From contig JAWKIQ010000001.1 in NCBI GenBank assembly GCA_041394185.1, positions 1 to 64,000 of the forward strand: a DNA stretch of 64,000 nucleotides, in the 5' to 3' direction. Positions 18,106 to 29,530 of this stretch are shown here, piece after piece. Under the pieces are notes generated by a model. That model ran no database searches, had not been told where the DNA came from, and was given only the letters and a program-made list of their open reading frames with translations. Made by a program: the position numbers and the translations under genes. Origin of the DNA: Acidimicrobiales bacterium. Its GTDB lineage: Bacteria > Actinomycetota > Acidimicrobiia > Acidimicrobiales > Poriferisodalaceae. Positions within the stretch are counted from its first letter, which is position 1; the number at the start of each line of letters is the position of its first letter.

Positions 18106-19116
18106 GTGGATCTGATCGAGGTACAGGTGCCCCTGGCCGACCGCACCTACCGGGTGGTGGTTGGCGACGGCGCCGTCGCTGAACTGCCGACGCTGATGCC
18201 GCCCAAGGCCAAGCGCGCCGCCATAGTCACCCAGGAAGCGATCGAGGTCGATGTCGACCCTGGGATCGAGCACCGGGTGTTCCACATCGGCCAGGGCGAG
18301 CAGTCCAAGACGCTGAGCACCATCGCAGAGCTGTGCAGCGCATTCGCACGGTGGGGCCTGAACCGCAACGACGTCGTCGTCGGCGTCGGCGGGGGAATGG
18401 TCACCGATGTCGCCGGGTTCGCCGCCGCGTCGTACCACCGAGGCGTGCCTGTGGTCCATGTTTCGACCACCCTGCTGGGGCAAATTGATGCGGCCATCGG
18501 CGGCAAGACCGGGGTAAATCTGCCCGAGGGCAAGAACCTGGTCGGCGCCTACTGGCAGCCCTCTGGTGTGGTCTGCGACACCGCCACGCTGGCCACCCTG
18601 CCCCCGCGCGAGATGACGTCTGGCCTTGGCGAGATGGCCAAATACCACTTCCTCGGCGGAGACGATCTCGACGGCCTCAGCCTGCCCGAGCGGGTGGCCC
18701 GCTGTGTCGAGATAAAGGCCGAAGTAGTCGCCTCCGACGAACGCGAAGGCGGCCGACGGGCCATCTTGAACTATGGCCACACCCTGGGTCATGCGCTCGA
18801 AATCGCCGGCTCGTTCGACCTGCGACACGGCGAGGCGGTGGCGATCGGACTCGTGTACGCAGCCGAGTTGGCCAGGCGCTTGGGGCGCATCGACGACCAG
18901 CGTGTCGCCGAACATCGGCGCATCGTGGCCGGCTATGACCTCGCCACCTGCATCCCTTCCGGGTTCGACGTCGAAGAGCTGATCACCCTGATGGGCCGCG
19001 ACAAGAAGGCACTCGACGGCATCACCTTCGTGCTCGACGGGCCCAACGGGGTCGAGCCGGTCGTCGGCGTGGCGCACGATCTATTGGCCGAATCCCTCGA
19101 GGCGGTTTCGCAATGA
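18106..19116 (+). CDS. aroB: 3-dehydroquinate synthase
   Basis: A 336-residue NAD-dependent enzyme making 3-dehydroquinate from DAHP. NAD-binding VVVGVGGGMVTDVAGFAA, substrate motif STTLLGQIDAAIGGKTGVN, the KNLVGAYWQP loop, metal ligands in EMAKYHFL and NYGHTLGHALE, and RHGEAVAIGLVYA are all intact. It is slightly shorter than typical (about 360) at the N-terminus, with a GTG start supported by the adjacent -10 element. In related genomes aroC and aroK usually sit just upstream; here arr does. The TGA overlaps the next gene's ATG. Confidence 0.95.
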   Translation: MDLIEVQVPLADRTYRVVVGDGAVAELPTLMPPKAKRAAIVTQEAIEVDVDPGIEHRVFHIGQGEQSKTLSTIAELCSAFARWGLNRNDVVVGVGGGMVTDVAGFAAASYHRGVPVVHVSTTLLGQIDAAIGGKTGVNLPEGKNLVGAYWQPSGVVCDTATLATLPPREMTSGLGEMAKYHFLGGDDLDGLSLPERVARCVEIKAEVVASDEREGGRRAILNYGHTLGHALEIAGSFDLRHGEAVAIGLVYAAELARRLGRIDDQRVAEHRRIVAGYDLATCIPSGFDVEELITLMGRDKKALDGITFVLDGPNGVEPVVGVAHDLLAESLEAVSQ

Positions 19117-20192
19117 ATTTTCTCCAGAGACGAGCTGCGTGCGCCGCAGCCCTGGCCGATCAGGGGGTCGATGCCCTGATCGTGTCGAATCTCACCAACG
19201 TCAGATACCTGACAGGCATGGTCTCTTCATCGGCAAAGCTGTTGATACACGCGACGGGCCGCTCGGTGCTGATGACCGACTTCCGCTATCGCGAACAGGC
19301 GGCCCTGGCGGCCTCTGCAGACGACATCGAAGCCGCCATCGTCGACAGCACCAGACAGAGCCGTGAACTGGTCGATATCGCTGCGGGCGCGAAGCGGTTG
19401 GGGCTCGAGAGCGAGCATGTGACGTGGTCGGCACAGCGCGCGCTTTGCGAACTGGCGGGCGACGGCGTCGAGGTCGTGCCAACCACCGGCCTGGTCGAGC
19501 TCCTGCGCACGGTGAAGGAGCCAGAAGAGGTCGCCTTGATCGAACGGGCGGCGCACATCACCGACCAGGCACTCGAGCAGGTGCTCGACATGCTGACCAA
19601 TCGCCCCACCGAGCGCCAATTCCGCACCGCGCTCGACAGGGCGATGATCGACCTGGGAGCCGACGACCTGTCGTTCGCCACCATCATCGCCTCGGGGCCG
19701 AACGCGGCCCGCCCGCACCACAGCCCCGAGAATCGCGTCATCGAGGCCGGTGATCTGGTCGTGGTCGACTGCGGTTCTCTGGTCGACGGATATCACTCGG
19801 ACATGACCCGCACCTTTTGCGTCGGCGAACCCGACGCCCAGGCGGCTGCAATGCTCGAGCTGGCGACCGAGGCCCATGCGGCGGGGATGGCTGCGGTGCG
19901 ACCCGGAGTCACGGGCGAACAGATCGACGCGGCCGCCAGGGCGGTGATCGTCGATGCCGGTCGAGGCGACGAGTTTGCCCATGGGGTGGGTCACGGCGTG
20001 GGCCTCGACATCCACGAGGTGCCGTTCCTGAGGGGCTCCGACATGGTGCTGCAGGTCGGGCAGGTCGTCACGGTCGAGCCCGGCGTGTACCGTTCCGGGG
20101 TCGGCGGCGCACGCGTCGAGGACACCGTGGTGGTCACCGAGGACGGTTGTCGCCCGCTCACCGCATTTGCGAATAATCCGATCGTGGGCTGA
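19113..20192 (+). CDS. pepQ: Xaa-Pro aminopeptidase / M24 metallopeptidase
   Basis: A 359-residue creatinase-fold protein. The N-terminal half is the non-catalytic domain (DALIVSNLTNVRYLTGMVSS). The C-terminal pita-bread domain carries the dinuclear metal ligands: VVVDCGSLVDGYHSDMTRTF (two Asp), AHGVGHGVGLDIHEVP (His), and TVEPGVYRSGVGGARVED (two Glu). It cleaves X-Pro bonds in peptides or acts as a prolidase; exact specificity is unclear. The aroB-pepQ-efp-nusB order is well known in actinobacteria. The start is by ATGA overlap with aroB. Confidence 0.9.
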   Translation: MNFLQRRAACAAALADQGVDALIVSNLTNVRYLTGMVSSSAKLLIHATGRSVLMTDFRYREQAALAASADDIEAAIVDSTRQSRELVDIAAGAKRLGLESEHVTWSAQRALCELAGDGVEVVPTTGLVELLRTVKEPEEVALIERAAHITDQALEQVLDMLTNRPTERQFRTALDRAMIDLGADDLSFATIIASGPNAARPHHSPENRVIEAGDLVVVDCGSLVDGYHSDMTRTFCVGEPDAQAAAMLELATEAHAAGMAAVRPGVTGEQIDAAARAVIVDAGRGDEFAHGVGHGVGLDIHEVPFLRGSDMVLQVGQVVTVEPGVYRSGVGGARVEDTVVVTEDGCRPLTAFANNPIVG

Positions 20193-20219
20193 CGCCCCCA
20201 CCCAAGCTGCGAGGAAACC

Positions 20220-20786
20220 ATGGCCCAGATCTCCACTGCCGACTTCAAGACCGGCATGACCGTCGATCTGCCCGAGGGGCTCTTCCAGATCTCCGACTTC
20301 CAGCACGTCAAGCCGGGCAAGGGCGGAGCCTTCGTGCGCACCACCCTCAAGAACGTGCGCACGGGTGCGGTTCTCGACCGCACGTTCCGCGCCGGCGAGA
20401 AGATGGAGCGCGCCATCATCGACAAGCGCGAGATGCAGTACCTCTACAACGACGGGCACAACTATGTGTTCATGAACACCGACACCTACGAGCAGATGGA
20501 GGTGTCGCCCGAGACACTCGGTGACACCGTCAACTACCTGATCGAGTCGAACAACGCGAACTTGCTGATGTACGGCACCGAGATCATCGGTGTCGACATG
20601 CCGGCGGCTGTGATCATGGAGATCGTGGAGACCGAGCCCGGCGTTCAGGGCGATCGCGTGTCTGGTGCGCGCAAGCCGGCCACCGTCCAGACCGGGTTGG
20701 TCGTGCAGGTGCCGCTGTTCGTCGAACAGGGCGAAAAGATCAAGGTCGACACCCGCTCGGGTGAATATCTAGAGCGGGCCAATTGA
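20220..20786 (+). CDS. efp: Translation elongation factor P
   Basis: A 188-residue EF-P, which relieves ribosome stalling at polyproline. The KOW domain has HVKPGKGGAFVRTTLKN with the tip lysine at position 34, as in E. coli; the two OB domains follow (DKREMQYLYNDGHNYVFMNT and the C-terminal KPATVQTGLVVQVPLFVEQGEKIKVDTRSGEYL). No lysine-modifying gene is in the window. A GAGGAA ribosome site lies before the ATG, and the stop overlaps the nusB start (TTGA). Confidence 0.97.
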   Translation: MAQISTADFKTGMTVDLPEGLFQISDFQHVKPGKGGAFVRTTLKNVRTGAVLDRTFRAGEKMERAIIDKREMQYLYNDGHNYVFMNTDTYEQMEVSPETLGDTVNYLIESNNANLLMYGTEIIGVDMPAAVIMEIVETEPGVQGDRVSGARKPATVQTGLVVQVPLFVEQGEKIKVDTRSGEYLERAN

Positions 20787-21229
20787 CACCGGCCGACCCC
20801 GACGCATCACCCGACCCGTTCGGGCCCGAGGACGAGCCGTCGCGTCGTCGAGACGCGCGTGAGCGCACCGTCGAGGTGTTGTACGAAGCCGAGATGAAGG
20901 GTGTTACGGCCGCGTCGGTGCTGGACGAGATGATCCTGACCCCCGACCCGCTCGTCTCCGAACTGGTGGTGGGTGTCGAAGATCACCAGACCGAACTCGA
21001 CGAGCAGATTGCGAACGCGCTCGACCGCTCGTGGACCTTGGCACGGCTGTCGGTTCTGGACCGCCTCATCATGCGCATGGCCACCTACGAGCTGATTCAC
21101 CGGCCCGGCGTGCCCGTCGCGGTTGCCCTGAACGAGGCGGTCGAGCTGGCCAAGCTGTGGAGCGGCCCCGAGGCCGGCAGGTTCGTCAACGGCGTGCTGT
21201 CTGGCGTCGCCCGCTCGGTCAGAGGCTGA
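20783..21229 (+). CDS. nusB: Transcription antitermination protein NusB
   Basis: A 148-residue all-helical protein that joins NusE/S10 in rRNA antitermination. The N-terminal RRRDARERTVEVLYEAEMKG, the middle LARLSVLDRLIMRMATYELIH and the C-terminal VALNEAVELAKLWSGPEAGRFVNGVL are characteristic. It has an acidic N-terminal extension of about 20 residues. The TTG start overlaps the efp stop. It ends the aroB-pepQ-efp-nusB string; a hairpin follows. Confidence 0.94.
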   Translation: MTPADPDASPDPFGPEDEPSRRRDARERTVEVLYEAEMKGVTAASVLDEMILTPDPLVSELVVGVEDHQTELDEQIANALDRSWTLARLSVLDRLIMRMATYELIHRPGVPVAVALNEAVELAKLWSGPEAGRFVNGVLSGVARSVRG

Positions 21230-21232
21230 GCT

Positions 21233-21248
21233 CGGCCCTCTAAGGCCG
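21233..21248 (+). terminator. Weak hairpin after nusB
   Basis: CGGCC (21233-21237) pairs with GGCCG (21244-21248) just after the nusB stop, followed by a pyrimidine-rich but not T-run sequence. It may separate nusB from the pyr operon. Confidence 0.3.
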
Positions 21249-21290
21249 ATATTCCCTCTAAAACCGGCGCGCGGGCATCGAACGCGCGGC

Positions 21291-21296
21291 TAGGGT
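21291..21296 (+). promoter_or_regulatory. Probable -10 element of the pyr operon
   Basis: TAGGGT lies about 7 bases upstream of a predicted start point near 21303, just before the PyrR-type RNA loop. The leader would then be only about 50 bases and contain the whole loop and the SD. The -35 is not clear. Confidence 0.45.
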
Positions 21297-21306
21297 TTGC
21301 CCCTGA

Positions 21307-21336
21307 CCGTGAAGTGGGTCCGAGAGGCCCGAACGG
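21307..21336 (+). promoter_or_regulatory. PyrR-binding RNA loop in the pyr leader
   Basis: The core is GGGTCCGAGAGGCCC (21316-21330): stem GGG/CCC, bulged T, CC/GG and a GAGA loop. An outer helix CCGT (21307-21310) pairs with ACGG (21333-21336) across an internal purine bulge. The loop matches the conserved PyrR anti-antiterminator signature (UCC-AGAG-AGG type) of Gram-positive bacteria. It ends 2 bases before the pyrR Shine-Dalgarno, as in the PyrR-dependent translational repression described in Mycobacterium smegmatis. Confidence 0.75.
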
Positions 21337-21338
21337 AC

Positions 21339-21346
21339 AGGAAGGA
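21339..21346 (+). promoter_or_regulatory. Shine-Dalgarno sequence deciding the pyrR start
   Basis: AGGAAGGA lies 6 bases before GTG 21353. It is directly adjacent to the PyrR loop, so bound PyrR would hinder the ribosome. It supports the GTG and rules out the next in-frame ATG (MTRIAHEIL), which would drop a conserved strand. Confidence 0.75.
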
Positions 21347-21352
21347 CATCGC

Positions 21353-21928
21353 GTGGCAGAACGCGAACGACGTGTTGCGCCCCCTTATGGGGGCGTTTTT
21401 CATGCCCGGGTTCAGGTTCTCGACGCCGAGCAGGTCTCGCGAGCCATGACCCGCATCGCCCACGAGATACTCGAGCGAAACCATGGCGTCGACGAAGTCG
21501 TGTTGGTCGGTTTGCAGACCGGCGGCGCGCCGTTGGCCGACCGCATCGCAGAAGAGCTCAAGCGCATCGAAGGCGCCGAAGTTCCGGTGGGCGTGCTGGA
21601 CGTAGCGCTGTACCGCGACGACATCGGGCTGCGGCCGGTGCTGCCCGAGGCGGTCACCGACATACCCGGCGAGCTCACCAACAAGGTGGTGGTGCTTGTG
21701 GACGATGTTCTGTACACCGGTCGCACCATTCGGGCCGCTCTCGATGCCCTGAACGACTTCGGCCGGCCCAGGGCCGTCCAGCTGGCGGTGATGGTCGACC
21801 GAGGCCACCGCGAACTGCCGATCCGGCCCGATTACGTGGGTAAGAACCTGCCCACTCGCCGAGACGAGGTGGTGAACGTCACCCTGGACGGTGTCGAGTT
21901 GGGCGAGGTCAGGCGAGGGCAGCAATGA
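21353..21928 (+). CDS. pyrR: PyrR bifunctional pyr operon regulator / uracil phosphoribosyltransferase
   Basis: A 191-residue protein. The PRTase fold is shown by LDAEQVSRAMTRIAHEILER, VLVGLQTGGAPLADRI, the PRPP loop VVVLVDDVLYTGRTIRAALD, and VMVDRGHRELPIRPDYVGKN. UMP/UTP-bound PyrR binds a leader RNA loop to shut down the operon; some also make UMP from uracil. The first 20 residues (MAERERRVAPPYGGVFHARV) are an extension relative to Bacillus PyrR, and the DNA encoding them forms a perfect intrinsic terminator (21378-21400). The GTG start is set by AGGAAGGA. The stop overlaps pyrB (ATGA). Confidence 0.95.
   Translation: MAERERRVAPPYGGVFHARVQVLDAEQVSRAMTRIAHEILERNHGVDEVVLVGLQTGGAPLADRIAEELKRIEGAEVPVGVLDVALYRDDIGLRPVLPEAVTDIPGELTNKVVVLVDDVLYTGRTIRAALDALNDFGRPRAVQLAVMVDRGHRELPIRPDYVGKNLPTRRDEVVNVTLDGVELGEVRRGQQ
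21378..21400 (+). terminator. Intrinsic terminator inside the pyrR coding region (attenuator)
   Basis: CGCCCCC (21378-21384), loop TTAT, GGGGGCG (21389-21395) and T5 (21396-21400) make a canonical intrinsic terminator starting 25 bases after the pyrR GTG. A translating ribosome would cover it; a free leader would let it form. It fits an attenuator coupled to translation initiation. Confidence 0.8.
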
Positions 21929-22899
21929 GCTGGAGGTCCAGGCACTTGCTGGCGCTGGACGAGATCGGCGTCGACGGCATCCGCGAGATCCTCACCATGA
22001 CCGACCGCTTCGTCGAGATCAACGAGCGCCCCATTCCCAAGGTGCCCGCCCTGCGCGGCAAGACGGTGTGCACGGTGTTCTTCGAGGATTCGACGCGCAC
22101 CAAGCTGAGCTTCGAGACGGCGGCCAAGAGGCTGTCGGCCGACACCATGTCGATGTCGGTCAGCTCGTCGTCGGTGAAGAAAGGCGAGTCGGTCCGCGAC
22201 ACCATCGAGACCATCGAGGCGATGGGCGTCGACGCCTTTGTCGTGCGGCACAAGAGCTCTGGTGTGCCTTGGCAGATAGCCAACTGGGTGGCCCCTCACG
22301 TATCGGTGCTGAACGGTGGCGACGGTTGGCACGCCCACCCCACCCAGGGGCTCCTCGACGCCTACACCTTGTGCCAGAAGCTGCAAGGCGAGGCGGGCGC
22401 CGAGCCATCGCTCGACGGAGTCCACATCGGGCTGATCGGCGACATCAAACACTCCAGGGTGGCCCGCAGCGATGTTCAAGCCTTCACCGCACTGGGGGCC
22501 AAGGTCACCATCGTCGGTCCGCCCACGCTCTTGCCGCCCAGCTTCGAAGGTTGGTCGATGAACGGCCCGTCCATCGAGGTCAGTCACGACCTCGACTCGG
22601 TGCTGCCCGGGCTCGACGTCGTGGCCTTGCTTCGCATCCAACGCGAGCGCATGGACCAGGCACTGATCCCCTCCATCGGTGAATACGTCGAGACCTTCGG
22701 GCTCAACCGCAGACGTCTTGGCCTGGTGCGTCCCGACGCTGTCATCACACATCCGGGTCCGATGAACCGCGGCGTCGAGGTTGCGGTGGATGTGCTCGAG
22801 AACCATCCGGGCACGGTCGTCACCCAGCAGGTGGCCAACGGTGTGGCGGTGCGCATGGCCGTGCTGTTCATGCTGCTCGGCTCGGGGGTGGTGTCATGA
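21925..22899 (+). CDS. pyrB: Aspartate carbamoyltransferase catalytic chain
   Basis: A 324-residue enzyme joining carbamoyl phosphate and aspartate. The carbamoyl-phosphate site FFEDSTRTKLSFE is intact, followed by SSSSVKKGESVRDTIETIEA, HPTQGLLDAYTL and GDIKHSRVARSDV, LLRIQRERM and HPGPMNRGVEV. There is no pyrI regulatory chain. The next gene is a dihydroorotase homologue lacking a key residue, which in other bacteria can serve as a structural partner of this enzyme. It overlaps both neighbours by ATGA. Confidence 0.97.
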   Translation: MSWRSRHLLALDEIGVDGIREILTMTDRFVEINERPIPKVPALRGKTVCTVFFEDSTRTKLSFETAAKRLSADTMSMSVSSSSVKKGESVRDTIETIEAMGVDAFVVRHKSSGVPWQIANWVAPHVSVLNGGDGWHAHPTQGLLDAYTLCQKLQGEAGAEPSLDGVHIGLIGDIKHSRVARSDVQAFTALGAKVTIVGPPTLLPPSFEGWSMNGPSIEVSHDLDSVLPGLDVVALLRIQRERMDQALIPSIGEYVETFGLNRRRLGLVRPDAVITHPGPMNRGVEVAVDVLENHPGTVVTQQVANGVAVRMAVLFMLLGSGVVS

Positions 22900-24170
22900 G
22901 CCGGTTGGTGATTCGTGGCGGCGTCATCGTCGAACCATCGGGCACCACGACCGCCGACGTGGCGATCGAAGGTGGATCGATCGTCGAGGTCGGACCACAT
23001 CTGGACGCCGCCGATGCCCGTGTGCTGGACGCCACCGGCTGCTACGTGGCGACCGGCTTCGTCGATCTGGCGACCCACGTGGGCCAGCCGGGCGACGAAC
23101 AGATCGAAACCGTTGCCACAGCAGCCAGTGGGGCGGTGCGTGGCGGTTTTACGGCCATGTGTGTGATGCCTGGTACCGGATCGGCGGTCGACACGGCCGG
23201 TGCGGTGCGCGACATGCAGCGGCTGGCACACGGGGTTGCGTGTCGCGTGTTGATACCCGGCGCACTGACCAAGGGCCGCAAGGCCCTCGAACTGGCCGAG
23301 ATGGCCGAGATGGCTGCGCTGGGCGTGAACATCTTCGGAGACGGTCGCACCATCGCTGACAGCGGCCTGCTGAGGCGAGCCCTCGAGTACGCGGGGTTCC
23401 TGGGAGCGACAGTGGCCGTTCACTGCGAAGACCCGGGTCTGGCCGCCGGCGCGGTGATGAACGAGGGCCAGTGGTCGTCGCGCATGGGTGTGCAGGGATC
23501 TCCAGTCGAGGCCGAGCGCATCGTCATCGAACGCGATGTCGCCCTGTGCCGCCTGACGGGCACGCCCATTCACATCCGTCATGTCTCGACGGCTGCGGGC
23601 GTAGATACTGTACGCCGGGCCAAGGCCGAGGGCTTGGCGGTGACCTGCGACGTCACACCCCACCATCTGACCTCGACCGAGGCCGAGTGCGCTTCGTTCG
23701 ACCCCGCATGGCGGGTGGAGCCTCCGCTCAGGACGCCGACCGACCTGGATGCGCTGCGCGAGGGCCTGCTCGACGGCACCATCGACGCGATCGCCACCGA
23801 CCACACACCCGTGGCGCCCGAAGACAAGGAAGAACCCTTCGACCAGGCACCGGCGGGAATGCTCGGTCTCGAGTCGGCACTGCCACTGGTGTTGGCTCTG
23901 GACCTTCCGATCGAGGTTTTGTTCGACAAGCTCAGTTGGACTCCGGGGCGGCTGGCCGGGCTGGGCAACCTGCACGACGGCCGAGTGGCCCCCGGCCGAA
24001 CAGCCGACCTGGTGGTCGTAGACCCCAACCACCAGTGGCAGATCAGCGGCGCCGAGATGGCGTCGCCATGCCGAAACACGCCATATGACGGCCGGGTGGT
24101 CAACGGCCGCGCCCGTCACACAATCGCCGGTGGCATCGCCGCCGTAGTCGACTACGAGGAAACATCTTGA
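22896..24170 (+). CDS. pyrC: Dihydroorotase-family protein with altered metal site
   Basis: A 424-residue amidohydrolase of the PyrC type I family, in the expected place after pyrB. Retained motifs are the His in AVHCEDPG, the His in IRHVSTAAG, VTCDVTPHHLTSTE, and the Asp in AIATDHTPVAPEDK, plus GMLGLESALPLVL. The first metal motif is degenerate: the usual DxHxHxREPG reads VDLATHVGQPG, so the first His is Ala59, His61 is kept, and the substrate Arg is Gly. The usual FSDDG reads IFGDG. It may be inactive and structural (as pyrC' in Pseudomonas), or use a changed site. A working dihydroorotase may lie elsewhere. Confidence 0.85.
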   Translation: MSRLVIRGGVIVEPSGTTTADVAIEGGSIVEVGPHLDAADARVLDATGCYVATGFVDLATHVGQPGDEQIETVATAASGAVRGGFTAMCVMPGTGSAVDTAGAVRDMQRLAHGVACRVLIPGALTKGRKALELAEMAEMAALGVNIFGDGRTIADSGLLRRALEYAGFLGATVAVHCEDPGLAAGAVMNEGQWSSRMGVQGSPVEAERIVIERDVALCRLTGTPIHIRHVSTAAGVDTVRRAKAEGLAVTCDVTPHHLTSTEAECASFDPAWRVEPPLRTPTDLDALREGLLDGTIDAIATDHTPVAPEDKEEPFDQAPAGMLGLESALPLVLALDLPIEVLFDKLSWTPGRLAGLGNLHDGRVAPGRTADLVVVDPNHQWQISGAEMASPCRNTPYDGRVVNGRARHTIAGGIAAVVDYEETS

Positions 24171-25260
24171 TAACCGAAACCCAGCTAGTCCTGGCCGACG
24201 GCACGATCTTCGAGGGTGAGGCCATCGGCGCCCCCGCAGAGATCGCTTCGGGCGAGGTCGTGTTCAACACCGTGCTGTCTGGCTACCAAGAGGTCATCAC
24301 CGACCCGTCCTATGCCGGGCAGATCATCACCTTCACCTACCCGCACATCGGCAACTACGGCACAGCCGGTTTCGATGACGAGGCCCGCAAGCCGTTCTGT
24401 CGTGGGGTGATCATCCGCGAGATGGCCCGTCGCCGGTCCAACTGGCGAAGCGACGACCACCTCGACGCCTTCTTGCGCAAGCACGGGGTGGCCGCAATCG
24501 GCGGGGTCGACACCAGGCGCCTCACACGCCACATCCGCGACGCCGGTGCCATGCCCGGCGCGTTCGGCACTGCCGACACCGACACACTTCTGGCCGCGGC
24601 CAGGGCCGAGACCGGCACCGCAGGTATCGACCTGGTCAGCGTCGTCACGACCGACCAGCCATACACCGTTGGCAACGGCCCCAGGAAGGTCGTGTGTTAC
24701 GACCTGGGCGTCAAGTCGACGATGCTGCGTTATCTGGGCGACATTGCGACCGTCACGGTGGTTCCCGCCGACACACCCGCTGCCGAAGTGCTGGCGATGC
24801 AGCCCGATGGGGTGTTCTTGTCGAACGGACCTGGCGACCCCGAAGAGGCCGGAGCCATCGTCACCGAGCTGCCCAAGCTGATCGGGCAGGTGCCCATCTT
24901 CGGGATCTGCCTGGGCCATCAGGTGTTGTCGCTGGCCCTCGGCGGCCGCACGTTCAAGATGAAGTTCGGCCATCACGGCGGCAACGTCCCAGTGCAAGAC
25001 ATCCGCACCGGCAAGGTCGAGATAACCAGCCAGAACCACAACTTCGCGGTCGAGGCCGGTTCGGTTCCTGGTGTGACCGAAACCCACGTATGCCTGAACG
25101 ACGGGGCGCTCGAAGGCCTGGTGGTCGACGATGCGCCGGCGTTCAGCGTTCAGTATCACCCCGAGGCCGGCCCCGGCCCCCACGACAGCCGCTATCTGTT
25201 CGACGAGTTCGCCGAACTGATGGACAGCTGGAACCCCGGCGACAAGAACGGAGCCAACTG

Positions 25261-25261
<1 letters not shown>
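24167..25261 (+). CDS. carA: Carbamoyl-phosphate synthase small (glutaminase) chain
   Basis: A 364-residue class I glutamine amidotransferase subunit that hands ammonia to CarB. The N-terminal CarA domain (LADGTIFEGEAIG, EVVFNTVLSGYQEVITDPSY, GVDTRRLTRHIRD) precedes the amidotransferase with the nucleophile Cys in FGICLGHQVLSLALGG, the oxyanion region FLSNGPGDPEEA, and the His-Glu pair in SVQYHPEAGPGPHD. The TTG start overlaps pyrC's stop (TTGA) and its TGA shares one base with the carB ATG. Confidence 0.97.
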
Positions 25262-28525
<3,264 letters not shown>

Positions 28526-28539
<14 letters not shown>

Positions 28540-29493
28540 TCGATCCTTTCTGAAGCGACTCGCCTCGCGGTCGGCGGGCGGCACCGTCGACCTGCGCACG
28601 GCCGTGGGCGGAGTCGAGCTGGTGGCGCCCGTCATGACCGCGTCGGGCACTGCCGGCCACGGTGCCGAGTTGGGCGCGTTTCAGGATCTGTCGGCGTTGG
28701 GTGCTGTTGTGGTCAAGTCGCTGTCGGCCGAGCCATGGGCCGGCAACCCGGCGCCCAGGGTGCACGAGACCGCGTCAGGGATGATCAACTCGGTGGGCCT
28801 GCAGAATCCAGGGTCGAGGCCTGGTGCCGAGACGAACTGCCCGAACTGCTGGATGCTGGCGCCACGGTGGTTGCTTCGATCTGGGGTCGCACCATCGACG
28901 AATACAGACGCGCAGCCCAGATATTGGCCGGGGTGAATGGAGTGCTGGCGCTCGAGGTCAACGTCAGCTGCCCCAACCTCGAGGATCGCCGAAAGATGTT
29001 CGCTCACTCGTGCGACAGCGCAGCCGCCGTGGTCGACGCCACGAGGGTCGCCGGGTTGCCGCTTTGGGCCAAGCTGAGCCCCAACGTCACCGACGTCACC
29101 GAGATTGCGGCGGCGGTTCAAGAGGCCGGCGCCGATGCCGTGACCCTGGCCAACACGGTCATGGGCATGGTCATCGACACCCAGACCCGTCGGCCGGTGT
29201 TGGGTGGCGGGGGAGGTGGCATGTCGGGCCCCGGCATCCGCCCCGTCAATGTTCGAGCGGTGTACGAAACCCGCATCGCCTGCCCCGACCTGTCCATCAT
29301 CGGCGTGGGCGGCGTAGCCAAGGCCGAACATGCTGTCGAGTACCTGCTCGCCGGTGCCTCGGCCGTTCAAGTGGGCACAGCGTCCTTCGCCGACCCTGCA
29401 GCCTGCACTGCGGTCGTCGATGACCTGCGGCGGTGGTGCGCCCAGCACGGCATCACATCCACCGCAGAGCTCACCAATGGTGCCCATCGGTGA
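28526..29493 (+). CDS. pyrD: Dihydroorotate dehydrogenase, class 1-like (reading frame broken at 28811-28813)
   Basis: FMN enzyme oxidising dihydroorotate to orotate, about 322 codons when repaired. The first part (ATG 28526 with AGGAGA upstream) has the FMN motif APVMTASGTAGHG and INSVGLQNPG. The frame then shifts: GVEAWCRDELPELLDAGATVV continues one base earlier, so one G has been lost from a G run. The second part has NVSCPNLEDRR with the catalytic Cys of class 1 enzymes (class 2 has Ser), WAKLSPNVTDVTEIA, ADAVTLANTVMGM, GGGMSGPGIRPVNVRAVYE and IGVGGVAKAEHAVEYLLAGA. Class 1B normally needs PyrK, which is not adjacent. As written, translation ends at 28936. Confidence 0.9.
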
Positions 29494-29530
29494 GCCGCCC
29501 TCGACCTGCCGGATCGTCCGACCCGTTCTC

